NCBI GenBank assembly: GCA_021234155.1
Contig: JAJEKV010000100.1
Span: forward strand, 1,530,116 to 1,594,115
Direction of reading: 5' to 3'
Length of the DNA: 64,000 bases
Origin: Isoetes taiwanensis
Taxonomy: Eukaryota; Streptophyta; Lycopodiopsida; Isoetales; Isoetaceae
Made by a program: the position numbers and the translations under genes. Below, in pieces: positions 1-10,150 of this stretch. Under the pieces are notes generated by a model. The model worked only from the letters and a program-made list of their open reading frames with translations, was not told the DNA's origin and ran no database searches. Every line of letters starts with the position of its first letter. Position 1 is the first letter of the stretch.

Positions 1-1190
1 TTGATGTTCTCCTATCATGTACAATGGAAGGTGATCCTGTATTTTCAAGCATTGTCTCGTCCACATGCACTGTCATACCAAGCTCTAAAAATAAAGCAGA
101 ACTGATAGATGAAGTGCAAACAATGCATTTACCTTTAGCCAACAAAGCTGTGCACATTAAGTGATACTCATGATCACATTTTAGTTTTACTGATAACCTG
201 TAATTGTTGGAGAATGCTAATCCACATGCAGCACAAGCGTCCTCAAATAGCACAGGTATGTCTCTACTAACTGCATTGACTCTAATTGGTGAAAATTTCA
301 TACCTTTCAGTTCTTCCAAGTTTTTGAGGTTTGATCTCAGTATTGAGAGGTTAGCATCCTTCATGTGAAGTTCACATTGCAATTCATCCCTTCTTGATGC
401 TGTGTTTGGATTGATCTTCCTGTAACTTGCCATTTTTTTTTGCTGCATAGGTCTCAAGCATAATACCTGTTTCAAGCTCAGCAATGTCTTTCTCTAACTC
501 TGGAGTTACCTGCAAAGATTTTTTGAGTTCTAATTCCTTTTTCATTTGCTCAATATTATTGTCTGCTTCTGCCACATTGCCACTTAAAGCTTGGTTTGAG
601 ATATCCTCTGCTGCCAATGTGACAAGGATGTCATTCAACTCCAATGCACAAGCTTCTCTCTCACTAGAAATTCTGGTGATTTCATTCTCGATCACTTCTA
701 TATTCTGTAAAATTTTTGTGTTCAAAATAATAGATTCTACTGCCAACTTCTTTTCCTCTTCAGCTTCTACCGTCTTCTTCTCTGTATTACTTTTTGGTTC
801 CAATGATTCAGGCTTTCTACACCTCTTGTATTTCATAATTTGAGCTCCAGCAGCAGCCCAATTTACCTTGTGCTTTTCAGGATTTCTTTGTGCAGATATG
901 CAATTTTCCCATACAAAAGCATAGGCTATCTGTTTTCTGACCTCATTATTGCATAATCCCTCACTCTAATAAAGCTTTTTTATCAATGATTGTAATTCTT
1001 CTTTCAGACGTGGCTGTACCAGCGAGATTTTTATATTGTGTCTGGAATTTATCTCCTCTCTCCAAACTGATAGCCAATCTTCAGTAGTGATTTTGCTCTC
1101 CAAATATTTCATTTTTAGAGCCGGAATTAGTCCATCATCCGATAATCCATGCATTTCCACAAAATCTTCTACTGTCACTGCTTCGCCCAT
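1..1190 (-). pseudogene. Coiled-coil plus RING-like zinc-finger protein, broken, runs off the window
   Basis: The reading starts at the ATG at 1188-1190 and runs leftwards. The first part (1190-966) is acidic and helical and ends at an in-frame TAG, after which the same reading continues through about 960-836. The next part (836-384) is a long Glu/Lys-rich coiled coil. Near 432-440 a run of eight Ts (plus strand) shifts the frame; past it the reading stays open to base 1. The last part (about 233-120) shows CAAC, then CDHEYHLMC, then CIVC, the spacing of a RING-like cross-brace finger. RING fingers usually recruit E2 enzymes in ubiquitin ligases; that role is inferred here. The gene lies just downstream of the DUF7869-type gene on the same strand and may belong to the same mobile element. 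The C terminus is outside the window. Confidence 0.5.
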
Positions 1191-1324
1191 TCTGATGCAA
1201 AGAATTTGGCTTTCGACTATGGCTATGGCGCGAGAAAGTTCGACTAAAAGCTATGGCTTATGGCTATGGCGCGGGAACTGCAAGCATTAAATGCATGACA
1301 CAAGGCTGACGGGATCCAAGTGCT
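1191..1324. repeat. Short spacer with a repeated TATGGCTATGGCGCG motif
   Basis: Between the two minus-strand genes the motif TATGGCTATGGCGCG occurs twice about 40 bp apart (near 1219 and 1258), followed by GAGAAAG or GGAACTG. It lies just upstream of the coiled-coil/RING ORF start, so it could be regulatory, but nothing further shows this. Confidence 0.35.
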
Positions 1325-3749
1325 TTAGGTGCTGGGTGCTGTCGCGTTTTTTTTATCACCACTATAGAATTTACACCCTATGGCACTCTTTAGTGGCTGT
1401 TGAATGGCTCTTCTCATTTCTTTAGCTTCAAGAATACGTCTCAAGAATTGTAACCCTGCCTCTGGCAGCCAGGATGTAGAAGTCACAAAGTACTTTCCTT
1501 GAAGATTTGCATTACCCTCCTCAAGAAAGAACTTCACATGATGCTGAAAGGTCAAATTATTCAACTTGTGAATAGCAGGACCTGTGCCAGATGGCGTTGG
1601 AAAACAAATTCACGAAAATCATAAATCTCGCTAAGCACTTCGACAAATGGAGTTGGATTGTAGCCTTTCTCAATCACAGCACACAGGGTGTACAGACAAA
1701 ATGTTTTTTTCCTACGCAACCTTACAGAAAATCGACTGAACATTTGGTCTATTTGATCATGCGTGTGGCCAACAAGTAAGAAGCCAACCTTGACCTTTCG
1801 AAAGATACCTAATTGGACCAGCATTGCACAGTAGGCAAATAGAACTTGGTTTTTGTTTTCTCTAGTTGTATTGTCTAGTTGTATGTAGAGCACTGAAGGC
1901 AACTTCTCCGTTGCTAGAAGAAACTTGTTTAGTATTGTCACCATGAGGTTAGGATCACTGTGTATATTTGGGTACGTAAAAAATACTCTGCACTTTACCA
2001 CGCCATGAAAAACTAAGGCACCAACTAGATGTAACTTCAAGAAGTCAGCTTTATCTAAATATTTAGGAACATTTATAAAATGAAGAAGGGACGTCTTCTT
2101 TTGATCCATGCTATCTACTATCACAGACATGTATTCAAGTGGCCTCTCCAAAGATTTTTTTCTGTGTTTTGCAAGCTTCTTCTGCAGCCAAAGACATTTG
2201 TCAATGCCACTAATTCACTTGCGCTGCTATGCGCGCATACGTATTTAGTTTCTTGCTATGCATGCATAGATGAGCAACCAGAATACAAGAAGCATGCTAT
2301 GCACGTATAGACTAAGATCCTTACTTTATAAATTGTGCTATGCGCGCATAGACAAAAGAAACAAAACTAGTTAAACTGCGCTATGCGCGCATAGATATGG
2401 GAACAGTACTTTGAAACAAAAAACGTACTTTTCTTTGGAAGATTCTTTGCCATGGACCTTTTCTCCTTCAATATAGAATAGGTAGAACATACTAAGAACC
2501 GGTGCCTCTTTGGGATATCCTAACAAGATTAAATTCTTGTTTCCACAATCTTAAGAAGTAAGAGTAGGATATGGACAACTGGTGGGAAAAGATCTCTGTG
2601 CATGATGTAGACTTCTTTCTTGGTAATGCTGTCCGTAAGATGATGAACATGACTGTTGGGTAGCCACTCACAGTTGGAGTCAAAGAAGCCTACCAACCAT
2701 GCTTTTGCTTCCAGGCAATGCATACCAACTATTTTCTTTGGGTGACAGTAGTCGTCAATGCATGGATTTCTGTCCAACCGTTTTTTGTACCCTTAACATG
2801 CGACGACTTCCAGTCACATGTATTCTTTTGAAAGCCAGCTGGCAAACAGTTACATTCAACACGTAGTATGAAAAACTGTCGCCTCGTTCAGGCCTCACGT
2901 GATATGCCAGATAGGATTCCTGGTCACCTTTGGACATTGACAAGAAGGTTTGTCTTGTGTACCTTAAGGACGAAAAAGGGAATCTTTTGACAACAAGCCA
3001 GACGCCTCAGCTGCCTCATGTAAGTGAGTCCCATTAGCCGATTACGCAAAACTGTCCTAAAAACATTTACTTTAGGGTCCCTCTTAAATCTTTTTGCATT
3101 GCTATATGTATTTCTCGGAGTTGAAAGCTCACATGGCTGTTATTCTGACTGGAGTGTATGGTAGGTGTTTGCGGAGTACAAAAAGGCTCGTCTTCAATCG
3201 TTGTGTCGTTAACCTTCTTGCTCTCAACCGAGGAACATGGAAACAATGTTCTCGACTTTCTCCTTAACATTTGAAGGTCATCCTCAGTGATCCTTTGGGT
3301 TAACGAGGGGCCTTTAGCACGCTCAAGAGGTCTCTCTGCAGAGAATCTATTATATTTTGCAACGAATGGTGCAATTCCTGTAGAGGTGAAGGAGTTTCAA
3401 AAATTGAGTGGGTGGTGTGAGTAGGTGAGGCCGAGGAAACACCTTGTCGGAGTGAGGGAGATAGTGTTCTAAACACAGAGGAACGCTGTAGAACGTGTGT
3501 TGGCGAAGAAGTTTGAAACGAGATAGACCCGCGCATTAAGTGTAATGGGGACGAAGATACAAAGCTTCCAAACGAACTATCAAGGGATGGTATGTCACGT
3601 AAATCTTCCTCTTTGCTACTTTGTGTGGGTGTGTTGAACCCGCCTCGAGGCAATACTGAAACATTCACAGACAGAGATAAAAGACTTTTGCCTGAGTGGC
3701 TGCCGTCCATGCTGCAAATGGACAAAGACATGTATTCAGTAACGGACAT
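1325..3749 (-). pseudogene. DUF7869-type, transposase-like protein, spliced and frameshifted
   Basis: Segments read right to left. Residues from 3749 to 3300 are a Ser/Thr/Pro-rich N-terminal region starting MSVTEYMSLS; 3270-3067 is a basic segment; 2943-2430 holds TVCQLAFKRIHVTGSRRM and a His/Cys-containing stretch; 2163-1561 is the conserved core with LDNTTRENKN, a 'GIFRKVKVGFLLVGHTHDQID' type block and a nearby FSRFSVRL. This block is the hallmark of proteins named DUF7869 domain-containing, repeat-borne proteins that I take to be transposase-like; the catalytic role is inferred. A phase-consistent intron (2162-2428, donor GTACGT, acceptor ACACAG) contains five palindromes. The reading continues at 1595-1325 after a frameshift (LNNLTFQHHVKFF). 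Frameshifts near 2760, 2550 and 1595 make this copy probably inactive. It is divergent to the methyltransferase gene. Confidence 0.6.
2162..2428 (-). repeat. Intron with five spaced palindromes (CTATGCGCGCATAG family)
   Basis: Within the intron of the DUF7869-type gene, palindromes or close variants lie at 2228-2239, 2256-2269, 2297-2310, 2338-2351 and 2381-2394. The last three intervals are 41, 41 and 43 bp, nearly the same period as the array in intron 1 of the divergent gene. The flanking exons have none. Confidence 0.75.
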
Positions 3750-4302
3750 GCACCATAACTACTGTCCATGTAATAACTAAGGAAGTACATTAACAAATTA
3801 AAAAATATTAAAAGAAGCTTGCATATGCGCGCATAGGTGCGGTGTAAAATGAATTCTTATTGCCCATGCGCACATAGACAAGATGTCAAAACATACTGTG
3901 AAAGATAAGCCTGTTACCTACTCGAACACATGCAAGACATAATAATAAAGACTGTAGCCCAAGTGAGGAGGGACAGGATGTGATAAAATGTAAAGTAAAG
4001 GAAGAGTTTAAAAATACGAAGAGACTTTGCGCGGGCTTGCTAGAATGAACAAGTCTAGAATATATAAGTGGCCATCACGACACACTTGATTGCCACTCCA
4101 AAGGGCTTCGCATGAAATCAGACGCTACAGCCTTTATGCAAAATCCCTTAGAAAACATCCAAATACTAATGTAGAATATAAATAGGGAAAAGGGGGGTAC
4201 TTGCATACAGACCGAAGCTCACGGGCGCTCGACCTCCGCCTTCAAAGTCACTCCGCTTTTCTCACTTACTGACGTCTATAAGGAGCTGCATAGGCACTGC
4301 AA
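3750..4302. promoter_or_regulatory. Divergent intergenic region with two palindromes and TATA-like boxes
   Basis: This 550-bp gap separates the minus-strand DUF7869-type gene from the plus-strand methyltransferase gene. Palindrome variants lie at 3823-3836 and 3864-3877. A TATAAATA box at 4177-4184 is about 120 bp before the plus-strand ATG at 4303. An AT-rich TATA-like stretch at about 4054-4068 could serve the other direction. A shared bidirectional promoter is inferred from the layout. Confidence 0.4.
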
Positions 4303-4316
4303 ATGGCAGGTGGAAG

Positions 4317-4765
4317 GTACGCCAAGATCTTAGCTGCTAGTTAATTAGCTTACTTTTTAATTTATTTTCTGCATTTATTGCTTAATTAGGTCGCTTGCAA
4401 AAGGATTAAAAATGTGAATTTCTTAGGTATTTCTGGCCTTCTTTAGGTCATTTTGTGATTGGGTTTGTCTATGCGCACATAGGCACAAAGCTTTTTTCTA
4501 GCGCTTGCCCATGCGCGCATGGGCACAAAGCATTTTCCTAGCGCTTGGCCATGCGTGCATGGGCACAAAGCTTTTTCCTAGCGCTTGCCCATGTGCGCCT
4601 AGGCTCAAAGCTTTTTCCTAATGCTTGCCTATGCGCGCATAGACTCAAAGCTTTTCTTGTTTAGCATGCCTATGCGCCCGTAGGGATAATGATCTTCTGA
4701 TTGGTTTGGCTATGCGCGCAGGCAAACAGTGGTTTGATACTATGCTATGTTTTTTTGTATTTCAG
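4317..4765 (+). repeat. Intron 1 with a 40-bp tandem palindromic array
   Basis: Palindromic cores lie at 4469-4482, 4509-4522, 4549-4562, 4589-4602, 4629-4642 and 4670-4683, with a partial one at 4710-4722. The first five intervals are 40, 40, 40, 40 and 41 bp. Each unit is a core followed by a conserved spacer close to GCACAAAGCTTTTTCCTAGC. The cores vary as CTATG..CATAG or CCATG..CATGG, and several changes are matched on both arms. The intron has donor GTACGC at 4317 and acceptor TTTCAG at 4765. Confidence 0.85.
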
Positions 4766-5216
4766 TAAGAAGAGAAGCCTTACAAAAAGTGGCCAGGAGG
4801 ATGAAGATGGATCCTCCCAAAGGGCAACCAGGAGAAGGAGGACAGTGAAGGACAAGAATCAGGATGCAGTTATTCCTGCAAGTCAGCAGGAGTTTTAGGA
4901 GGTTGAAGACGGCTCTTTTTTTTGTAAGAATCAGCAATGGTTGCTTGTCAGAGGTATCGGTGAACCATCAACGACTCATTTTTTGTATTTGTACATTTGT
5001 GCTGAGACCGGCAAGCAAGCACAAGACTTGGAAAGCTTCAAAAGATATGGCAGACTGGTGGATGTTGAGCTATTTGGGATATTCCACATTAAGTGCACAA
5101 CCACCACCAAAGGGAGTGAAAATGTATATTCTGTGGACAGTTCATTTTTTAAGTTGAGTCTGTCTTCTCCAGAAGATATGCAAGGCTACATTCACGCACG
5201 AATGAAGAGTAAAATT

Positions 5217-5290
5217 GTAAGTGTTATTTCCATGTACGCGAAGACTTTACCAACATGTTTGGTCTATGTGCTCATAGGTTTTGTTTGCAG
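5217..5290 (+). repeat. Short intron with one palindrome copy
   Basis: A 74-bp intron with donor GTAAGT and acceptor TTTGCAG carries a variant palindrome, CTATGTGCTCATAG, at 5264-5277. The change from GCGCGC to GTGCTC leaves the outer arms intact. Confidence 0.6.
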
Positions 5291-6631
5291 GATCTTGTTT
5301 CTATAGTAAAAGATCTTCTTTTGAACAAGGATTCCTTGTTAAGTTCTAGCGCACCTCCTGCTAAGTTGATGAAGGAGGCAGTGCCTCTTGTTCCCAAGCT
5401 GATCCTCCTGCATTTTAAAATGTTGAGGTGGGAACGGTAGAGGAAGACGAAGATTCGGAGCCTGAATCTGAAGAGGAAGAGTTTGAGGTTGAGGTAGTGG
5501 AGAAGCCACGAAAGAAAAGAGCCAAAAGAAATTATTACAAGGCAGGTCTGGTGACAGACACGGCTCCACCAACTAGCAAAGCATCTAAAAAGGCCACTAA
5601 GGTGGTTTTGCCTCCAGCACCGGGTACGAGGATTGCCAGTAAGGAAAAAGACATGGCATCTAGGAAGCTCGAAGAAATTAAGCTGAGATGTCGGGTGGAT
5701 AGTATCATGCACCTATTGGTTGACTGTGTTAAGTTATGCCCCAAGGACGAGTCTGGTGAGAGACCGCTGCAAGTGCAAAAAATTTACTCTGGCCATTTGT
5801 CTGCTCTTAAAGAGCGAATAAGGGATAGACCAAATGCAAAGAACAAAGACCCAAGACATTTACATTGTTGACCCTTCCCAATGCACGAACAGGGATATGT
5901 TTGTAAAGGAAGAGGATGAAAGTTACAGGTGTTTTGGTTTGGGGGGCACCCACAACTTTAAGGCGAGAAGGCAGCTTTACAAAGAAACTAAAAACACTGC
6001 TTCTCGGAAATATTTGCCTTTGTTTACGTGGGTGTCACTGACTCTGAAGCCAAGTTGCTTACTATGAGCCATAATGTGGATAATGAATATCGGATGAGCA
6101 TGAGCTTCACTGACAAAATCAAGTTTATGCACAAGGAATATGAACTTTTTAGGTCGGAGCATCAGGGTCTAGGAACTTCAAGAATTTTTTTTTTTGTGAT
6201 ATGTTTGCTGAGGGTACTCTGAAATTTAAAGGCAAGATGAAGGATTCAAAAAGGAAAAGAACTGAACCTGCAAAACAGAAGGACATGGGTATCATGGCGT
6301 GGAGGAAAATGCAGGGTTTAAAGAATACATAAAAGGTTTGTGAGGTGCTACAGAAGGTGGTCAATGGCCAATTTACTTTGAAAGAGATGCATGGTGAATT
6401 CAAACAGTAAGTTACATTCCTGGTCCAAAACACTAGCCATTTCTTGTTGGTAGTTTACGTTCTAGAGAGTAAGACTTTCCTTACATTTGCAGCCAAAAGG
6501 ATTGTGCACTCTGTCAGCAGCAACTCATGGCCTACCTTAACTGCGACACTTGGGAAAAAGTAAAAGGATTATACCCTACGTGGTCGTCGGATGAAAAGAT
6601 CAACCAGTACGCTTCAAATTTCACGAACTGG

Positions 6632-6795
6632 GTAAAGTTTGTTCTTCCACTCCGTATCTTGCTATTGGACTTGTTGTGGTCCTACACGCGCATAGCACCA
6701 CAAGAACTCTATTACTATGGTGCTATGCGCGCATAGCATGACACTTAGAACTTTGGCTTTCTTGTTCTTACTAATGCTGTGTTTTGTGGTATTAG
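6632..6795 (+). repeat. Intron with two palindrome copies in inverted arrangement
   Basis: Intron with donor GTAAAG and acceptor GTATTAG. It holds a partial copy at about 6684-6696 and a perfect one at 6723-6736. Flanks CACCACAAG and CTATGGTG extend the pair, so the two copies could form a larger hairpin. Confidence 0.6.
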
Positions 6796-7231
6796 AAAAA
6801 GAAAGATCCCATGCCACCAGGGTTTCTTAACATGGTTAGACTAGCTAAGGAAGAGCGCGCCAAGCTAAAGAAGAAGGAAGAAGCTGAGCAAAGTTTTGTA
6901 CCAACAAGATTTGAAAGGTTTTTGACATGTTTGGCCAGAATTGCTTATACTAGATATATCATGGAAATTGTGTCAAACTTGACCATACATTGAAACCTGG
7001 CAATTATTCGTTGTGCATTGCTGATATTCCTTATGGCTTCAAGCTACTTGATAGTCGAGAAGATGATTCACCATTTACCTACGCTGAATTTGATTCTTTC
7101 TTGAGACATTTCGTCAAAATAAACACTGCATCGCTTTGGAGGATAGTTGTTTTTCATTCCAGTAATCAGGCAGGTATGGTGCAAGATGCAATGAGAGAGC
7201 ACTGCAAAGCTGGTTATGAGCCTGCCATTTG

Positions 7232-7292
7232 GTATATTATTTCTTTTTCCCAATGCGCGCATAGCAAACAATAACATTGCTCGCAGTTGCAG
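7232..7292 (+). repeat. Intron with one palindrome copy
   Basis: A 61-bp intron between motif IV and the rest of the methyltransferase domain (donor GTATAT, acceptor GTTGCAG) contains the copy AATGCGCGCATAG at 7252-7264. Confidence 0.6.
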
Positions 7293-7963
7293 GTTGAAGA
7301 CGAATGTAAGAGGAAATGGCAGTGGTGCAAGGTTTGTGAATGTTTGGAAATAGATGCACATTGTCTACCACAACATGGGTGGGCAGAGAAGCATTTTGCA
7401 CTACAATACTGCTGGAATGGATTTGCGTAATGCGTTACAATTCCTGCAGTCATTCAAAAATTAACAGACCCAGTTCACCAGGGCCATATAGTGAATCCTT
7501 ATCAGAAGCCTCAACAACTTATTAATACTCGTCTGGAGATGTTTTCACAGCTAGGGGACTGGGTCATCGATGCTTTCTCAGGGTCGGGGACCACATTGGC
7601 TTGTGCTTTAAAAAAGGGTCGCGACTGCCTTGCTATTGACTTTGATAAGGATTCTATGGTTTATATAAAATCCAGAATAAGTTCTCTGCACAGCCTGCAG
7701 ATGAAAATCAGGAGATTGGCCTTAAGGATAAGGATGGTAATCCAGCATCTTCAAGCTCAGAGCCTTTGCCGCCACTCACCGGGAACACCAACGACCTGGT
7801 CGACTTCGTCGAGCTTATTCCTATAGAAGAACTTCAAATGGATGTGGAAGAGAAGGATGCCTCGGACTCTGAGGAAGCTATTTCTGACATCTCTACTAAG
7901 GTTCTCTCTCCTGCAAGTTCAGATGAAAAACTTGTTCACAAGGATCCTCCTCTTGATATTTAA

Positions 7964-8120
7964 TGTGTGCTAAAGAAGAATATTATTTTAAGTGCCTATA
8001 TTATTGTGTTGAATTATTGAAATACAAGTTCGTTGTCTATGCGAGCATAGACATTCTTCTTTTCCTTTGTATTTTTGTGTCGTAAGAAAGTGTATCTTTT
8101 TAGTATGACTTAAAGCAAAA
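7964..8120. other. 3' flank of the methyltransferase gene with a last palindrome
   Basis: AT-rich DNA after the stop codon. The final palindrome of the set, CTATGCGAGCATAG, lies at 8037-8050. No clear copy was seen further right in the window. Confidence 0.5.
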
Positions 8121-8121
8121 T

Positions 8122-9079
8122 GTGTCATCCACTTTTAGAATTGACCATATTTGGAATGCGACTTTATTTTTTGGTACTTGTTTTCTAAAAAAAGTTCAAA
8201 ACTATCGAGTTTACATGTTTTTGAAAAAGGAATCTGCAATTTTTTCCAGGGCAACGATGCATCAAGTAGAAAGTGACGCTGCCACGATTGTCGAAAAGGA
8301 GTCAGCGCACCACATGTCATTAGTGCATTTGCTAGGTCACCTTGTTTTATATGGAAAAGAAGGGGACAATTGTCTTTCGTGAAGAATACACCTCAGACAC
8401 ACAATTAATGAACGCTCTCAAGAGATATTTTAAGAAATTCAAATGTATACACGACTATGAGGCTACCCAGAAGAAGGTGTTATTGGGGGAGTTTATGTCT
8501 TGACATAAGAGTTGACATTATACCCCCAATCCTCTTAGACAACTGAGATTCACTGTGGACCTGGCACATGTCAGAGACGGCATAATCGTGGGGCTGATAA
8601 CGGACTCTGTAGAGGATGGGGGGATCTTGGAGTGGTATCTTGTATTCATGGGTACACCATTGGATCCTCGCACGGGGGAAAACACTATGGTCTCTCAAAT
8701 TAGAAATTGTCAATATGGTGTTCCTGGCGGCCCGGAAAGTTTGTTGTGGGATCCCGGCACTCCATATCACTTTAGATATCCTAGAGAGTGGAGCTAGTAA
8801 AATGATGGTTGCGATGAACCGGTGCATCAACGACGAAGGTTTATTATATCACCTGACGCAAGCCAAGTATGGCATAATGGAGGGCATCGTACGAGGCATG
8901 CGAAGTATAATGGAGAGGGAATTTTTCTCCTCTGGGTATACAAATCTAAGGTAAAAGTATCTTGGCCCCATGATCACGACCATACCAATGGATTGGAAAA
9001 GGTCCTATCTCTATTAGGAAAGAGAAAGTTTCTATTACAAAAGAAAAAGTCGCTTATTATTTACTCATTAATGCAATAG
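8122..9079 (+). pseudogene. Unrecognised coding-like region in overlapping frames
   Basis: Several plus-strand frames are open in turn: 8122-8382, 8555-8797, 8616-8954 and 8822-9079. The frame at 8555 reads VDLAHVRDGIIVGLITDSV and the one at 8616 ends in RGMRSIMEREFFSSGYTNLR. No family is recognised. The composition resembles the adjacent element rather than the AT-rich flank, so this may be another broken ORF of the same mobile element. It could also be chance open frame. Confidence 0.25.
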
Positions 9080-9215
9080 CAATTATTTCATTGAGGTATT
9101 TTTGACTACTTCATGAGATTTATTCTCTATTAAGAAAGAAAAAGTCTGCTTATTATTTTATTCATTAATGCTATGGCGAGTTTTTCATTTAGGTAATTTG
9201 AGGACTTTTTTTTCC
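9045..9215. repeat. Imperfect tandem repeat before the CASP-like gene
   Basis: A unit of about 65-70 bp beginning AAGAAAAAGTC, containing TTATTCATTAATGC and ending TTTAGGTAATTTGAGG or its near copy, occurs twice about 90 bp apart. Confidence 0.4.
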
Positions 9216-9461
9216 CATAATTGAAAAGGTCACAAATGGAGTCTCTAGGAGGAGGCATTAATGTTAAAAACAAGACTTGGACTATACAGAGGACTTCAAC
9301 AACTATATTTAAGACAATAAGACTAGACAAGAACCAATTGAGCTATATTAATGATATGATATTAATCGGGGAATGAAAAAAGAAAACGTCAAGATGAGGA
9401 ATGAATAAATGTAGTAACTTAGTAGTTCAAAGCCAAAGGCATTGATTCTTAGTTCAAAGCA

Positions 9462-10150
9462 ATGGAAAAAACCATTGGAATTGAGCAAACTCCTCCTACA
9501 TATGGAGCCTCTGCAAAGAATAGCACAAGTGTGCTGAATCTGATGTTGAGAATTTTGTGCTTTGTGTTCAGTTTGATGGCGTTAGCATTCATAGTTTCTG
9601 TTATCTCCAAGTATGGTACTAAGGTGCTTGTGACCAGTGCTGGCAAGAAAGTGGAATTCAAATATGGTGGATTATCAGCTTTGAATGCAATTGCCATGGT
9701 TTACTCCCTTATCCAGGCAATTCTAGGTTGCAAGAGCTCTAGTATTTTGCCAAAAGCGACCTGTGTGGCAGATGCAGTAAGGCTGATGCTATAGAATTAA
9801 CTTGAATTGATTTGAATTTAGACATTTCAGAAAGGCTAGAAATTTTTTCATGTGTGCAGGTTATTACAGTTCTGCTCCTGCTCTGCTCCGTTGTCGGGAT
9901 TGCCGGTTATGAAAGCGTTATTCATGCTATACCCGAGGGCTATCAATGCCCTTCAGACTTCTGTCACCGACTCATTGTCGCCATAGCCATGACTTTTGTT
10001 TCCTTTTTTTTCTGCTCTGTTCTGCTATCAGATCTTGCTGCTTCCTTCAGTGAGTTCGCTCTACTAGTTGATGTCAATCACACTGCTTGTATGTTTATAT
10101 CTGCATTGACATACGTTGATAAGATTAAACCACTAGGAAAAATATATTGA
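9462..10150 (+). CDS. CASP-like membrane protein (CASPL), two exons
   Basis: Exon 1 is 9462-9776 and exon 2 is 9860-10150, with a phase-0 intron (donor GTAAGG, acceptor GTGTGCAG). The product is 201 residues, typical of the plant CASP/CASP-like family (DUF588), four-helix membrane proteins that build lateral membrane scaffolds, as at the Casparian strip. The N terminus is cytosolic and short. TM1 is NLMLRILCFVFSLMALAFIV with the family's Arg; TM2 follows YGGLSALNAIAMVYSLIQAI; TM3 is VITVLLLLCSVVGIAGYES just after an Asp, as usual in the family; TM4 is RLIVAIAMTFVSFFFCSVLL. The C-terminal tail after about residue 165 is longer than usual and may be intron read-through, because a GTGAGT-like site lies after SDLAASFS. 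It is the only gene here without an obvious frame break. Confidence 0.8.

Larger units (their letters stand above)
4303..7963 (+). pseudogene. ParB-like domain fused to beta-class N4/N6 DNA methyltransferase, spliced, decayed
   Basis: A tiny first exon (4303-4316) joins in frame across intron 1 to 4766. Exons then run 4766-5216, 5291 onward, to 6406, 6493-6631, 6796-7231 and 7293-7963, most with GT/AG borders. Residues in order: basic/acidic N terminus; Glu-rich linker (5440-5520); a ParB-like block (about 5855-6150) with GLGGTHNFKARRQLYKE, YVGVTDSEAKLL and HNVDNEYRMS; then the methyltransferase with ADIPYGF (motif IV, about 7020), NPYQKPQQLI and DAFSGSGTTLACALKKGRD (motif I, about 7570). Motif IV before motif I is the beta-class order used by enzymes that methylate exocyclic amino groups of A or C. 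The tail is acidic. Breaks: TAG at 4896-4898, frame changes near 5395, 5855, 6012, 6950 and 7430. Spliced introns argue against bacterial contamination. Target base and activity cannot be read from the sequence. Confidence 0.7.

Noticed and set aside
4469-4683. Possible CRISPR-like array
   Set aside because: Repeats are evenly spaced, but the spacers are also conserved, the host is eukaryotic and no cas-like gene is present. It is a palindromic tandem repeat in an intron.
4303-7963. Bacterial contamination as source of the methyltransferase gene
   Set aside because: Several GT/AG introns interrupt the gene and share palindromes with the introns and flanks of neighbouring eukaryotic genes.
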